DNA of 33,050 nt from Bacteroidia bacterium (GTDB lineage Bacteria > Bacteroidota > Bacteroidia > Bacteroidales > Azobacteroidaceae): positions 1-33,050 of the forward strand of contig BNTT01000022.1 in assembly GCA_025996815.1 (NCBI GenBank). Direction: 5' to 3'. Made by a program: the position numbers and the translations under genes. A model generated the notes under the pieces. That model saw only the letters and a program-made list of their open reading frames with translations. It did not search any database and was not told the DNA's origin. This document shows positions 1-8,831 of the stretch, piece after piece; the stretch's first letter is position 1, and the number at the start of each line of letters is the position of its first letter.

Positions 1-714
1 CGCAAAGGCGAAGCCCGCCGCGCGGTGGTGGTGAGCGTAGACAATCAGAACGGCAGCCCGAAAATCATCCTTTCGCGCACCTCCCCGCTGTTTATGCAGC
101 GGCTTTTTGAGTTGGAAGTGCCCGAAATCCACGACGGACTCATCACCATCAAGCGCATCGCCCGCATCCCCGGCGAGCGCGCCAAGGTGGCAGTGGAGTC
201 GTATGACGACCGCATCGACCCCGTGGGGGCTTGCGTGGGTATGAAAGGCGCGCGCATTCACGGCATCGTCCGCGAATTGTGTAACGAAAATATCGACGTC
301 ATCAACTACACGTCGAATATCAACCTGTTTATTCAGAGGGCTTTAAGTCCGGCGAAAATATCGAGCATCAAATTAGACGAGGAAAAACGTCGGGCGGAAG
401 TGTTTCTCCGCCCCGAAGAGGTGTCGCTGGCTATCGGAAAAGGCGGTTTGAACATCAAATTGGCAAGTATGCTCACGGAATACACCATCGACGTGTTCCG
501 CGACGAAGAAATTAGCAACGAAGACATCTATCTGGACGAATTTTCGGACGAAATAGAACAGTGGGTCATCGACGCATTCAAAAATATCGGCTGCAACACC
601 GCTAAAAATGTCTTGGCTCTAAGCCGCGAAGAATTGATAGAAAAGACTGATTTAGAGGACATTACAATCGACGAAGTCATTGCAATCCTGAAAGCCGAAT
701 TTGAAGAAGAGTAA
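1..714 (+). CDS. nusA: Transcription termination/antitermination factor NusA (C-terminal part)
   Basis: The reading frame is open from base 1 to the TAA at 712-714, giving the last 237 residues; the start lies outside the window. NusA binds RNA polymerase and nascent RNA in the cytoplasm and modulates pausing, termination and antitermination. The visible part begins at the end of the S1 region. It continues with a first KH-type domain ([12 protein letters not shown], then [14 protein letters not shown]) and a second KH domain (the [17 protein letters not shown] stretch carries the GxxG loop). It ends in an acidic helical tail ([20 protein letters not shown]) typical of Bacteroidota NusA. The infB start follows 8 nt after the stop, so the two genes are almost certainly co-transcribed, as in most bacteria. 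The family call is secure; only the 5' end is missing. Confidence 0.96.
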   Translation, partial: RKGEARRAVVVSVDNQNGSPKIILSRTSPLFMQRLFELEVPEIHDGLITIKRIARIPGERAKVAVESYDDRIDPVGACVGMKGARIHGIVRELCNENIDVINYTSNINLFIQRALSPAKISSIKLDEEKRRAEVFLRPEEVSLAIGKGGLNIKLASMLTEYTIDVFRDEEISNEDIYLDEFSDEIEQWVIDAFKNIGCNTAKNVLALSREELIEKTDLEDITIDEVIAILKAEFEEE

Positions 715-722
715 AAGTAGAT

Positions 723-3416
723 ATGTCTATTAGATTAAATAAAGTTACGCAAGATTTGAATGTGGGACTTTCGACGGTGGTCGAATTTCTACAGCGGCAG
801 GGTCATGACTATCCGAATGCGAATCCGAACACTAAAATCGAAGATGCGGAGTATAAACTGCTCGTCGAAGAATTTAGTTTGGACAAACATCTGAAAACAG
901 ACGCCGAGAAATTCCGCACCGAACGCCATCGCAAGGACAAAAAAACCACGGTGACGGTGCCCGGCTATGTGAAGCCGAAAGAAGAAATCAAAACCGTGGT
1001 GCCCAAAATTAAGGGTCCAAAGATTACCGGCAAAATAGAATTGGACAAAAAAGGCAATCCCATCGTGAGAAAGGAGCCGAAGCCGACTCCTGCACCCCAA
1101 AAAGACCCCGTTGCGGACAAAAAACCGGCTGCGGGTGGTGCTGCTGCCGATGAGGAGCCGTTCCGCTATTTCCCGAAACCGACGCTGGACGGTCCCAAAG
1201 TAACAGGCAAAATAGACCTCTCGACCATCAATTTATCGACCCGCCCGAAAAAGAAATCGAAAAAAGAGCGCGAAAAAGAACGCACAGAAAAACTCAAACA
1301 ACTCGCGAGCAAGAAGAAAAAAACCTCTAATCCGGGTGCCGCCGGCGAAGCACGTGCCATACCGCCCTCGCTAACGAAAAAATCGGATATCGACCCCACG
1401 AAGAAAAAGAAGCGGAAACGCATCAAAAACGAAAAAATAGACATCGAAAAGGGCGCACCAACCGTGAAGCCCAATCCCAATATGAAACTTCGCAAATACG
1501 GCGAAAGAGCGGAAGTGAGCGAAGAAGATGTACAAAAACAGGTCAAGGAAACACTCGCCCGCCTGACCAACAAAACGCAGAAAAAGGGCGCAAAATATCG
1601 CAAGGAGAAGCGCGAAGCCTTCTCGCACCGGCAGGACGAAGAATCCGAAGCAGCAGCACACGAAAACAAAGTGCTCAAACTCACCGAGTTTGTAACCGCC
1701 AACGACTTGGCGAATATGATGGACGTGCCCGTCGTGAAGATTATTTCGACCTGTATGAAGATTGGCATTATGGTGTCAATCAATCAGCGTTTGGACGCGG
1801 AAATCATCAATATCGTGGTGGACGAATTTGGCTTCAAAACCGAATATGTGAGTGCCGAAGTGGCGGAAGCCATCTCGGAAGAGGAAGACAACCCCGAAGA
1901 TTTGGTGGGGCGCGCACCCATTGTGACGGTGATGGGACACGTCGACCACGGCAAGACCTCCCTGCTCGACAACATCCGCAAGACCAACGTGATAGCCGGC
2001 GAAGCCGGCGGAATCACGCAGCACATCGGGGCGTATAATGTGAAGCTGGCTAACGGTAGGCGCATCACCTTCCTGGATACCCCCGGTCACGAAGCCTTCA
2101 CGGCAATGCGTGCGCGTGGAGCCAGCGTAACAGACATCGCCATCATCATTGTGGCGGCAGACGACAGCGTGATGCCGCAGACCATCGAGGCAATCAACCA
2201 CGCCGCCGCGGCAAATGTGCCTATGGTGTTTGCTATCAACAAGATAGACAAGGAGGGTGCCGACCCCGAAAAGATAAAAGCAGCCCTCTCGCAGATGAAC
2301 TATCTGGTGGAAGAATGGGGCGGCAAATACCAGTCGCAGGACATCTCCGCCAAGCAGGGCATCAACGTCGGCGAATTGATGGAAAAGGTGCTGCTGGAAG
2401 CCGATTTATTGGAATTGAAAGCCAACCCGGCGCGCAAAGCCGTTGGGTCTATCATCGAGTCGTCGCTGGATAAGGGGCGTGGATACCTTGTGACGGTGCT
2501 CGTGCAAAACGGTACGCTCAAACTGGGCGACGTGGTGCTGGCAGGCACGCACTTTGGGCGCGTCAAGGCGATGTTCAACGAGCGCAACCAGCGCATCACG
2601 GAGGCAGGTCCTGCCGAGCCGGTGCTGGTGCTGGGGCTGAACGGTGCCCCGCAGGCAGGCGACACCATCAACGTGATGGACACCGAGCAGGAAGCCCGCG
2701 ACATTGCATCGAAACGCGAACAGTTGCAGCGCGAACAGGGACTGCGGACGCAGAAGATGCTGACGCTGGACGACATCGGTCGCCGCATCGCGATTGGCAA
2801 TTTCCAACAGTTGAACGTCATCGTCAAAGGCGACGTAGACGGCTCTGTGGAGGCTCTCTCCGACAAGTTAATCAGCCTGTCGACCCCGCAGATTCAGGTC
2901 AATGTCATCCACAAGGGCGTAGGGCAAGTTTCCGAATCGGACGTTACCCTCGCCGCCGCCTCCGAAGCGATTGTAGTGGGCTTTCAGGTGCGCCCGTCGC
3001 AGTTGGCACGCAAGGCAGCCGAACAGGCAGGGGTGGATATTCGCCTCTATTCCATCATCTACGATGCCATCGAAGAGGTTAAATCCGCGATGGAGGGTAT
3101 GCTCGCACCGGAAATCAAGGAAGAAATCACCGGCAACGTGGAAGTTACCGAAGTGTTTAACATCACCAAAGTGGGCACCGTGGCAGGCTGTCTGGTGCGC
3201 GAAGGCAAAATCAAGCGCGGCAACAAAATCCGCATCATCCGCGACGGCATCGTCGTCTATTCCGGCGAACTCGGCTCGCTGAAACGCTTCAAAGACGATG
3301 TGAAAGAGGTGGTGCAAGGCTACGAATGCGGGCTGAACATCCAAAATTACAACGACATCAAGATTGGCGATATCGTTGAGCCGTTTGAGGAAATTGAGGT
3401 GAAGGTGACGCTCTAA
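723..3416 (+). CDS. infB: Translation initiation factor IF-2
   Basis: The gene encodes an 897-residue GTPase that brings fMet-tRNA to the 30S subunit and promotes subunit joining. The N terminus (about 1-55) is an IF2-N module ([22 protein letters not shown]). A long Lys/Glu/Pro-rich linker (about 60-330) follows, then a second IF2-N-like helical region (about 335-395). The G domain starts near residue 400: G1 GHVDHGKT at 405-412, G3 DTPGH, G4 NKID at 506-509, and SAK for G5. Domains II, III and the C-terminal fMet-tRNA-binding barrel complete the protein, which ends in [12 protein letters not shown]. The length is usual for Bacteroidota IF-2 with their extended N-terminal linker. The ATG at 723 lies 8 nt after nusA, supporting an operon. 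No lesion is seen. Confidence 0.98.
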   Translation: MSIRLNKVTQDLNVGLSTVVEFLQRQGHDYPNANPNTKIEDAEYKLLVEEFSLDKHLKTDAEKFRTERHRKDKKTTVTVPGYVKPKEEIKTVVPKIKGPKITGKIELDKKGNPIVRKEPKPTPAPQKDPVADKKPAAGGAAADEEPFRYFPKPTLDGPKVTGKIDLSTINLSTRPKKKSKKEREKERTEKLKQLASKKKKTSNPGAAGEARAIPPSLTKKSDIDPTKKKKRKRIKNEKIDIEKGAPTVKPNPNMKLRKYGERAEVSEEDVQKQVKETLARLTNKTQKKGAKYRKEKREAFSHRQDEESEAAAHENKVLKLTEFVTANDLANMMDVPVVKIISTCMKIGIMVSINQRLDAEIINIVVDEFGFKTEYVSAEVAEAISEEEDNPEDLVGRAPIVTVMGHVDHGKTSLLDNIRKTNVIAGEAGGITQHIGAYNVKLANGRRITFLDTPGHEAFTAMRARGASVTDIAIIIVAADDSVMPQTIEAINHAAAANVPMVFAINKIDKEGADPEKIKAALSQMNYLVEEWGGKYQSQDISAKQGINVGELMEKVLLEADLLELKANPARKAVGSIIESSLDKGRGYLVTVLVQNGTLKLGDVVLAGTHFGRVKAMFNERNQRITEAGPAEPVLVLGLNGAPQAGDTINVMDTEQEARDIASKREQLQREQGLRTQKMLTLDDIGRRIAIGNFQQLNVIVKGDVDGSVEALSDKLISLSTPQIQVNVIHKGVGQVSESDVTLAAASEAIVVGFQVRPSQLARKAAEQAGVDIRLYSIIYDAIEEVKSAMEGMLAPEIKEEITGNVEVTEVFNITKVGTVAGCLVREGKIKRGNKIRIIRDGIVVYSGELGSLKRFKDDVKEVVQGYECGLNIQNYNDIKIGDIVEPFEEIEVKVTL

Positions 3417-3444
3417 ATTCGGTTAATTCTTTTTGCCCTGAATA

Positions 3445-4017
3445 TTACACTTCACTATTGGCAAGCACACTCTGTTGTATCACCAAATAGGCACCTTGTG
3501 CGGCAGACATGTTTTTTGAGCGTTGGTCATAGATTTGCCGTTCTATATCGTTGATACCGGGGGTGCGGAGGGTGTTGTTCAGGCGGGTGGCGGCGGCGAG
3601 GCAGGCAACGTGAAAGGCATCTTTGGGCATTCCCTTGTAGCGATATTCGGGGAGATGGGAGTAGGTTGCCTCTGCATTCCGGTAAGCCGCCGCATCCTGC
3701 GCTATCTCCAACGCCCGAAGAGCATCATCAAAGGCAACAATGCCCGCCGTCATGCTGGCTGTCACACCTTTTTCGGTATCACGGCAATATCGGCGTTCTT
3801 CGGTCAGATAGACCTGCTCTACAAGGACTACAGCCCCTATGTCATTGGCAACATTGTCATACACTTCCGTAAAAACAACTTGTGCTGATAACAATCCATT
3901 CATGAATGAAGCCAACCCCGCTTCGGTGGCACCTATTGTGGCAAGCCCTCTGCGCCCATCAGCGATATTTTCCACACTGAAAATTATCGTTTCAACGAGT
4001 AAGCCAATCTTTTCCAT
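3445..4017 (-). CDS. Hypothetical protein, 190 aa, helical
   Basis: I do not recognise this family. The 190-residue product starts MEKIGLLVETIIFSV and is predicted from composition to be mostly helical, rich in Ala, Glu and Asp. It has no signal peptide, no clear membrane segment and no obvious catalytic motif. A Tyr/Arg-rich stretch (YSHLPEYRYKGMPKDAFHVACLAA, centred near residue 125) is the most distinctive part. It overlaps the end of the upstream 77-codon gene by 26 nt, so the pair is probably translated together. The gene converges on infB with only 28 nt between stop codons and no clear terminator. The ORF is real in codon structure, and the overlapped partner supports it. Function is unknown; a small toxin-antitoxin-like or regulatory pair is one unproven possibility. 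Confidence 0.7.
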   Translation of the reverse strand: MEKIGLLVETIIFSVENIADGRRGLATIGATEAGLASFMNGLLSAQVVFTEVYDNVANDIGAVVLVEQVYLTEERRYCRDTEKGVTASMTAGIVAFDDALRALEIAQDAAAYRNAEATYSHLPEYRYKGMPKDAFHVACLAAATRLNNTLRTPGINDIERQIYDQRSKNMSAAQGAYLVIQQSVLANSEV

Positions 4018-4225
4018 ATTCCACCTCCGCTGCTGAAAGGTTAAAACCCCGTTCTGTCAGGTACGCCGGTCCCATCTTCTCTTTGCACCATTTTGCCAAA
4101 TGGGGGGATAAGGGTACTTGTTTTCGCACTCTTCTTGCTTCCTCCGGTTGCCCTGCTTTTTCCAGTTCAATGCTTTCAACGATGGTAGCGAGCCTTTCTT
4201 GCAATGTCCATTCTTTTTGTTCCAT
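3992..4225 (-). CDS. Small hypothetical protein, 77 aa
   Basis: This 77-residue charged protein (MEQKEWTLQERLATIVESIE at the N terminus) has an amphipathic N-terminal helix, a basic middle (EEARRVRKQVPLSP) and an acidic/aromatic end. I do not recognise the family. It is the first gene of a two-gene minus-strand unit: its stop lies 26 nt inside the 190-residue gene, which suggests coupled translation. The start at 4225 is followed upstream by a Bacteroidota-type minus-strand -7 motif at 4254-4261, giving a leader of roughly 25 nt. Size and overlap resemble the first gene of toxin-antitoxin modules, but no DNA-binding motif can be asserted by eye. No function is proposed. Confidence 0.65.
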   Translation of the reverse strand: MEQKEWTLQERLATIVESIELEKAGQPEEARRVRKQVPLSPHLAKWCKEKMGPAYLTERGFNLSAAEVEYGKDWLTR

Positions 4226-4253
4226 GATTTTATTCTTTTCTTAAAAATTTTTG

Positions 4254-4284
4254 CAAAGATACAACAAAAATATTGAAACACCAA
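4254..4284 (-). promoter_or_regulatory. Putative promoter of the 77/190-aa gene pair
   Basis: Read on the minus strand, TATCTTTG (4254-4261) matches the Bacteroidota -7 consensus TAnnTTTG. A TTGG (4281-4284) 19 nt upstream is a partial match to the -33 TTTG. It lies between the mtaB stop and the 77-codon gene. Confidence 0.4.
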
Positions 4285-4321
4285 TATTTTTTGCAGTTAC
4301 TAATTGAACTTGCCGCTTTTT

Positions 4322-5614
4322 TTACACGGCAAACGCTGTTTCGTCCGCATTTAATCGCTCCAAAGTCACTTCCCGCAATTCATTTGTCCATTCGGAGCGA
4401 TAATCTGCTTCGACCTGCACATAATTTTCAGTGAAACCGTGCATCCGATTGCCCCTGCGGGCGTGTTCAAACAATACGCGGTGTGTGGTGCCTTGCTGCG
4501 AGCGGTAGAAGGCGCGGCGTTTTTCGGCGGACAGGTCGAGCAGCCGGTTGCTGCGCAGTTGTTTATCCTGCGGCGACACAATCGGCTCAATAGCCAACGC
4601 TTTTGTTCCCGCTCGCTCGGAATAGGGGAACACGTGCAACTGTGAAAACGGCAATGCCGTCAAAAAATCGGCTGTTTCTTGGAATAAATCCGCTGTTTCG
4701 CCCCGCATACCAACGATTACGTCGATGCCGATGAAACAGTTTGGCAGCAGTTCGCGGATTTTTTCGATTTTTGCGCGGAAAAAAGCCGTGTCGTAGCGGC
4801 GGCGCATCAGTGTCAAAACCGCATCCGACCCCGATTGCAGCGGGATGTGAAAATGCGGCGCAAACCGCTTGGAATGGGCTACAAAGGCGATTATTTCGTC
4901 CGTCAATAGATTTGGCTCGATGGACGAGATGCGAAAACGGTCGATGCCGCTCACAGTGTCGAGAGCGCGCACTAAGTCGAGGAAATTTTCGCCGGTGGTT
5001 TTGCCAAAATCGCCGATATTGACCCCTGTGAGCACTATTTCTTTGCCGCCTGCGGCGGCAACCTGCTCCGCCTGACGCACCAAATCGGCAATCGCCCCGT
5101 TGCGACTTTTGCCGCGCGCAAACGGGATGGTGCAATAGCTGCAATAATAGTCGCACCCGTCCTGCACTTTCAGAAAATGCCGCGTGCGGTCGTCCTCCGA
5201 GCACGACGGCACAAATTTTTCTATCTCGCGCGTTGGTGTTACACTGATTTTTTCCCCCGCCGCGATATATTCCAATATGTCCGTTTTTTGATTGGCACCC
5301 ACCACGAGGTCAACTCCCTCCACAGCAGCCACTTCCTCCGGCTTGAGCTGCGCATAGCAGCCCGTTACCACCACGAAACTGTGGGGGTGCTCCTTGCGGA
5401 TTCGGCGGATGGCTTGGCGGCATTTTTTGTCCGCCAACTCGGTTACAGTGCAGGTATTGACGATGCAGATGTCCGCCGTTTCGCCCGCGCGCGCCTTCCG
5501 GATGCCGCGCTCGGAGAGTTGCCTGCCCAGGTCGGAAATCTCCGCAAAGTTGAGTTTGCACCCCAGAGTGTAGTATGCCGCCGTTTTGTTTTGAAAAATG
5601 CTCTCGTCTATCAT
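4322..5614 (-). CDS. mtaB: tRNA (N6-threonylcarbamoyladenosine(37)-C2)-methylthiotransferase MtaB
   Basis: This 430-residue radical-SAM enzyme converts t6A to ms2t6A at position 37 of ANN-decoding tRNAs. The N-terminal MTTase domain carries the three cysteines of the auxiliary cluster in LGCKLNFAE, VNTCTVTE and VTGCYAQ. The radical-SAM cluster motif CxxxCxxC is in GCDYYCSYC (about residue 150). SAM-domain strands (EIVLTGVNIGDFG, FHIPLQSGS) and a C-terminal TRAM-like domain (NYVQVEAD to the end) follow. The ATG at 5614 was chosen because MIDESIFQNKTAAYYTLGCKLN aligns with the usual MtaB start; the reading frame extends upstream only into non-homologous sequence. A -7 promoter motif sits only four bases before this ATG, so the transcript may be leaderless. 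The gene diverges from the exbB-like gene at 5715. Confidence 0.95.
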   Translation of the reverse strand: MIDESIFQNKTAAYYTLGCKLNFAEISDLGRQLSERGIRKARAGETADICIVNTCTVTELADKKCRQAIRRIRKEHPHSFVVVTGCYAQLKPEEVAAVEGVDLVVGANQKTDILEYIAAGEKISVTPTREIEKFVPSCSEDDRTRHFLKVQDGCDYYCSYCTIPFARGKSRNGAIADLVRQAEQVAAAGGKEIVLTGVNIGDFGKTTGENFLDLVRALDTVSGIDRFRISSIEPNLLTDEIIAFVAHSKRFAPHFHIPLQSGSDAVLTLMRRRYDTAFFRAKIEKIRELLPNCFIGIDVIVGMRGETADLFQETADFLTALPFSQLHVFPYSERAGTKALAIEPIVSPQDKQLRSNRLLDLSAEKRRAFYRSQQGTTHRVLFEHARRGNRMHGFTENYVQVEADYRSEWTNELREVTLERLNADETAFAV

Positions 5615-5618
5615 TCCG

Positions 5619-5626
5619 CAAAGGTA
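5619..5626 (-). promoter_or_regulatory. Putative -7 element for mtaB
   Basis: On the minus strand TACCTTTG is a perfect Bacteroidota -7 match and ends 4 nt before the mtaB ATG. No TTTG lies at the expected 19-20 nt distance; a TTTG at 5640-5643 is only 13 nt away. If used, transcription would begin at or next to the start codon. Confidence 0.4.
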
Positions 5627-5683
5627 GTGATTTTGTTTGCAAAAAAAAATCTGTTCCCCGCAAATAAATTGCGCAAATTTTTG

Positions 5684-5691
5684 TACCTTTG
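5684..5691 (+). promoter_or_regulatory. Putative -7 element for the exbB-like/valS transcript
   Basis: TACCTTTG matches the Bacteroidota -7 consensus and lies 23 nt before the ATG at 5715. The -33 region is not a recognisable TTTG, so the site rests on the -7 box and position only. Confidence 0.4.
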
Positions 5692-5714
5692 CGCGCAGAA
5701 TAAAAATCATTGTG

Positions 5715-6371
5715 ATGAACGAATTTGTTGAGAATGAAGGCTTGATGCAAGTCATAAAAACGAAATTCTTTGAGGGTGGACCCTGGTTTATGGGTGCTAT
5801 CACGCTGGTGCTGGTGGTGGGGCTGGTTTTTTGCGTGGAACGGCTAATCTATTTGTACCTTTCCCGCATCGACTCTCAACAATTTTTGTTGAAGGCTGAA
5901 AAAAATTTGGACAAGGGCAATTTGGATGCCACCAAAAAATTGGCGCGCAATCAGCGCGGACCGGTGGCGAGCATTGCCTATCAGGCGTTTTGCCGCATCG
6001 ACGAGCCTGTGGATGCCATCGAAAAATCCATCTCGGCTTATGGCAATGCGCAGGTGGGGCTGCTGGAAAAAAATCTGTCGTGGATTTCGCTCTGCATCAC
6101 CGTTGCACCAAGTTTGGGCTTTCTGGGGACGGTTGTGGGGATGATTATCGCCTTCGACGACATTCAGGTGGCGGGCGACATCAACCCTTCCATAGTCGCC
6201 GGCGGGATGAAAGTCGCGCTGATTACCACCGTTGCCGGACTGATTGTAGCCATCATTTTGCAGTTTTTTTACAACCTCCTCCAAACGCTCATCGACGGCT
6301 TGGTCAACGATATGGAAAACGCCTCTGTGAGCCTGATGGACATGATTTTGAACTACAAAAAAAAGAACTGA
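5715..6371 (+). CDS. MotA/TolQ/ExbB-family proton channel protein (orphan)
   Basis: This 218-residue inner-membrane protein belongs to the ExbB/TolQ/MotA family, whose members form the pentameric, proton-conducting half of energy transducers. Three membrane helices are visible: about 26-46 (AITLVLVVGLVFCVERLIYL), 122-146 (SWISLCITVAPSLGFLGTVVG) and 165-188. The family signature APSLGFLGTVVGMI in helix 2 is intact. The start at 5715 (MNEFVENEGLM) is downstream of a -7 element; the longer frame reaches back across that element. Unlike the exb operon at 13-17 kb, no ExbD partner follows. valS begins 21 nt after its stop, so the two are probably co-transcribed. In related genomes an exbD often lies next to such a gene, so its absence may reflect local gene loss, or this protein may pair with an ExbD from elsewhere. 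Confidence 0.9.
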   Translation: MNEFVENEGLMQVIKTKFFEGGPWFMGAITLVLVVGLVFCVERLIYLYLSRIDSQQFLLKAEKNLDKGNLDATKKLARNQRGPVASIAYQAFCRIDEPVDAIEKSISAYGNAQVGLLEKNLSWISLCITVAPSLGFLGTVVGMIIAFDDIQVAGDINPSIVAGGMKVALITTVAGLIVAIILQFFYNLLQTLIDGLVNDMENASVSLMDMILNYKKKN

Positions 6372-6392
6372 TTTACTGAAAAATTCACAACA

Positions 6393-7670
6393 ATGGAAAT
6401 AGCATCTACATACAGCCCTAACGAGGTCGAAAACAAGTGGTATGAATACTGGATGGCGCACGGATTTTTTCATTCCGAGCCGGACGAGCGCGAGCCTTAC
6501 ACCATCGTCATCCCGCCGCCCAACGTGACGGGAGTGCTCCACATGGGGCACATGCTCAACAACACGATTCAGGACATCCTCGTGCGCCGCGCCCGTATGA
6601 TGGGCAAAAACGCCTGCTGGGTGCCCGGCACCGACCACGCCTCCATCGCCACGGAGGCAAAAGTGGTGGCAAAACTGGCGCAGGAAGGCATCAAAAAGAC
6701 CGACCTCACGCGCGAACAATTCCTCGAACACGTCTGGGAATGGACACACAAACACGGCGGCATCATCCTTGAACAGTTGAAAAAACTCGGCGCAAGCTGC
6801 GACTGGGAGCGCACCGCTTTCACGATGGACGAAAAACGCTCCGAAAGCGTCATCAAAGTCTTCATCGACTTATACAACAAAGGCTTGATATACAGAGGAG
6901 TACGCATGGTCAATTGGGACCCGGCGGCAAAAACCGCCCTCTCGGACGAAGAAGTTATTCATAAAGAGCAACAGGGGAAGTTGTACTATCTACGGTATAT
7001 GATTGAGGGCGAAAAAGGTTACGCCGTGGTGGCAACCACCCGCCCGGAAACAATTTTTGGCGACACCGCCGTCTGCATCAACCCCAACGACCCAAAAAAT
7101 CAGCATCTGAAAGGCAAAAAAGTGATTGTGCCTATTGTCAACCGCATTGTGCCCATCATTGAGGACGACTATGTAGATATTGAATTTGGCACGGGCTGCC
7201 TCAAAGTGACGCCCGCGCACGATGTGAACGACTATATGCTGGGCGAAAAATACGGCTTGGAAACGCTCGATATTTTCAACGACGACGGCACGCTCAACGC
7301 TCACGGGCAGCAATACGAGGGCAAAGACCGCTTTGAAGTGCGCAAGCAAATAGAAAAAGATTTGGAAGCGGCGGGCTTAATGGAAAAAGTGGAACCCTAC
7401 GAAAACAAAGTCGGCTTCTCGGAACGCACCAACGTGCCCATCGAACCCAAACTGTCGATGCAATGGTTCCTAAAAATGAGCGACCTCGCCAAACCGGCTC
7501 TGAACGCGGTGGAGAGCAGCGAAATCAAATTTTTCCCACCAAAATTCAAAAACACCTACCGCCACTGGATGGAAAACATCAAAGATTGGAACATCTCGCG
7601 GCAGTTGTGGTGGGGACACCGCATTCCGGCGTGGTATGTGATGGAGAAGAGAGAAACGTCTGAACTTTGA
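6393..7670 (+). CDS. valS: Valyl-tRNA synthetase, N-terminal fragment (split gene)
   Basis: This 425-codon piece encodes the first half of valyl-tRNA synthetase. It starts normally ([20 protein letters not shown]) and carries [16 protein letters not shown], with the class I HIGH motif as HMGH at residues 50-53. Nearly all of the CP1 editing domain follows ([32 protein letters not shown]), up to [18 protein letters not shown] at residue 416. At M417 the family sequence stops; nine residues encoded by foreign DNA (MEKRETSEL, including M417) lead to a TGA at 7668-7670. The remainder of ValS resumes at 8832 in the same frame after a nuclease gene. The halves would make a complete enzyme if they associate. 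On its own this fragment lacks the KMSKS motif and the tRNA anticodon-binding domain, so it could not charge tRNA. Confidence 0.95.
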   Translation: MEIASTYSPNEVENKWYEYWMAHGFFHSEPDEREPYTIVIPPPNVTGVLHMGHMLNNTIQDILVRRARMMGKNACWVPGTDHASIATEAKVVAKLAQEGIKKTDLTREQFLEHVWEWTHKHGGIILEQLKKLGASCDWERTAFTMDEKRSESVIKVFIDLYNKGLIYRGVRMVNWDPAAKTALSDEEVIHKEQQGKLYYLRYMIEGEKGYAVVATTRPETIFGDTAVCINPNDPKNQHLKGKKVIVPIVNRIVPIIEDDYVDIEFGTGCLKVTPAHDVNDYMLGEKYGLETLDIFNDDGTLNAHGQQYEGKDRFEVRKQIEKDLEAAGLMEKVEPYENKVGFSERTNVPIEPKLSMQWFLKMSDLAKPALNAVESSEIKFFPPKFKNTYRHWMENIKDWNISRQLWWGHRIPAWYVMEKRETSEL

Positions 7671-7675
7671 TTTTA

Positions 7676-8815
7676 ATGTGCATAGAAAAAGCAAATCCTA
7701 ACTACACACAATTGGTTTCGCAAATTTCCGAAACTTTTGAGCAGGGGCAGCAGCAAGCAGTTATTGCCGTCAACAGTCATATTGTTGTAACTTACTGGAA
7801 AGTAGGGCAATACATTGTGGAATATGAGCAAAATGGTAATGACCGAGCTGTTTATGGAAACAAGTTGCTTGAAACTTTGTCGAAAGACCTTATGCTGTTG
7901 CACGGTAGAGGTTTCAGCAGAAGTAACATTCAGAGAATGAAGCAGTTTTTTCTCACTTTCCCAATTTGTGCGGAGGCTCCGCACAAATTGGAATCGAAAA
8001 AGATTCTTGCGGAGGCTCCGCAAAAATCTCTGCCTCAAAAAGGTGCGAAGGCTTCGCACCAATTACAAAACATTAGAAATCAGTTTGTTACAGAACTTCC
8101 TCAAAAATGGCATCGATTGAGTTGGACGCATTGGGTTGAACTTTTGAAGATTGATGACCCGCTCGAACGCTCATTTTATATGCACCAAGCCGTTTATGAA
8201 AATTGGAGTACACCTGCGCTTATTCGTCAAAAAAAATCTTCGCTCTACTTGCGTTTGGCGGCTTCGCGCGACAAGGAGGGAATTTTTAAACTTGCCCGCG
8301 AGGGAAATCGTGTGGAAAAGCCTGCCGACCTTATTCGTGAGCCCTCTGTGCTTGATTTTCTGCAAATTTCGGAGCCGTATCAGGTGAGCGAAACGGAGAT
8401 TGAAAGCCGCATTATCAGTCAGTTACAGCATTTTTTGCTTGAAATGGGCAAGGGCTTTGCCTTTGTGGGCAGGCAATACCGTATTGTGTTGGGCAATCGT
8501 CCGCATTATGTTGATTTGGTGTTTTACCATTACATTCTTAAATGTTTTGTGTTGATTGATTTGAAACGCGAAAGCGCAGATTATCAGGATGTTGGACAAA
8601 TGAATATGTATCTCGGTTATTTTGAAACCGAAGAAAACAACGCGGGCGACAATTCGCCTATTGGCATTGTTTTGGCACGCGAAAAAGACGATATTGAGGT
8701 GGAATATGCGATGCACAATATTTCTTCTCAACTTTTTGTGTCGAAATACCAATTGTATTTGCCTGAAAAAGAAAAATTAAAAGAAATTATTGAAAATCAG
8801 ATAAGTATAGAATAA
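7676..8815 (+). CDS. DUF1016 (YhcG-type) PD-(D/E)XK nuclease domain protein inserted in valS
   Basis: The product (379 residues from ATG 7676; an in-frame TTG at 7667 is possible) has the two-part DUF1016 architecture. The N-terminal helical domain (about 10-165) contains IVVTYWKVGQYIVEYEQNG, GRGFSRSNIQRMKQFF and RLSWTHWVELLKIDDPLERSFY. The C-terminal PD-(D/E)XK nuclease fold (about 220-379) has D280 in HYVDLVFYH and the D295-L-K297 motif in CFVLIDLKRE, followed by GQMNMYLGYF. Residues about 96-129 are an extra segment encoded by three DNA palindromes and interrupt the N-terminal domain. Members are widespread, often near restriction-modification genes, and poorly understood. Here the gene sits entirely inside valS, starting 5 nt after the N-fragment stop and ending 16 nt before the C-fragment start. 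All catalytic-looking residues are present, so it is probably active. Confidence 0.93.
   Translation: MCIEKANPNYTQLVSQISETFEQGQQQAVIAVNSHIVVTYWKVGQYIVEYEQNGNDRAVYGNKLLETLSKDLMLLHGRGFSRSNIQRMKQFFLTFPICAEAPHKLESKKILAEAPQKSLPQKGAKASHQLQNIRNQFVTELPQKWHRLSWTHWVELLKIDDPLERSFYMHQAVYENWSTPALIRQKKSSLYLRLAASRDKEGIFKLAREGNRVEKPADLIREPSVLDFLQISEPYQVSETEIESRIISQLQHFLLEMGKGFAFVGRQYRIVLGNRPHYVDLVFYHYILKCFVLIDLKRESADYQDVGQMNMYLGYFETEENNAGDNSPIGIVLAREKDDIEVEYAMHNISSQLFVSKYQLYLPEKEKLKEIIENQISIE
7961..8060 (+). repeat. Three in-frame palindromes within the DUF1016 gene
   Basis: There are three related inverted repeats with core GCGRAGGCTYCGC. 7961-7991 is a perfect 15+1+15 palindrome (left arm CCAATTTGTGCGGAG). 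8001-8029 is 14+1+14 with one mismatch. 8042-8060 is a perfect 9+1+9 (GGTGCGAAG/CTTCGCACC). They are separated by about 10-12 nt and keep the reading frame open. They encode residues about 96-129, a stretch that other DUF1016 proteins are expected to lack. RNA hairpins are likely. Confidence 0.85.
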
Positions 8816-8831
8816 AAAATCATATAAATAT

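Noticed and set aside
4587..5204. A 205-codon minus-strand ORF
   Set aside because: It lies in another frame of mtaB, has a Arg/Ala/Ser-rich composition typical of shadow frames, and mtaB is intact.
5844..6755. A 303-codon minus-strand ORF antisense to the exbB-like gene and valS
   Set aside because: The complement of GC-rich real genes often gives such long open frames. Its product is His/Val/Asp-rich with no family resemblance.
7641..7700. A sequencing frameshift explaining the broken valS
   Set aside because: The two halves are in the same frame and separated by a complete 379-codon gene, so no single-base error could produce this.
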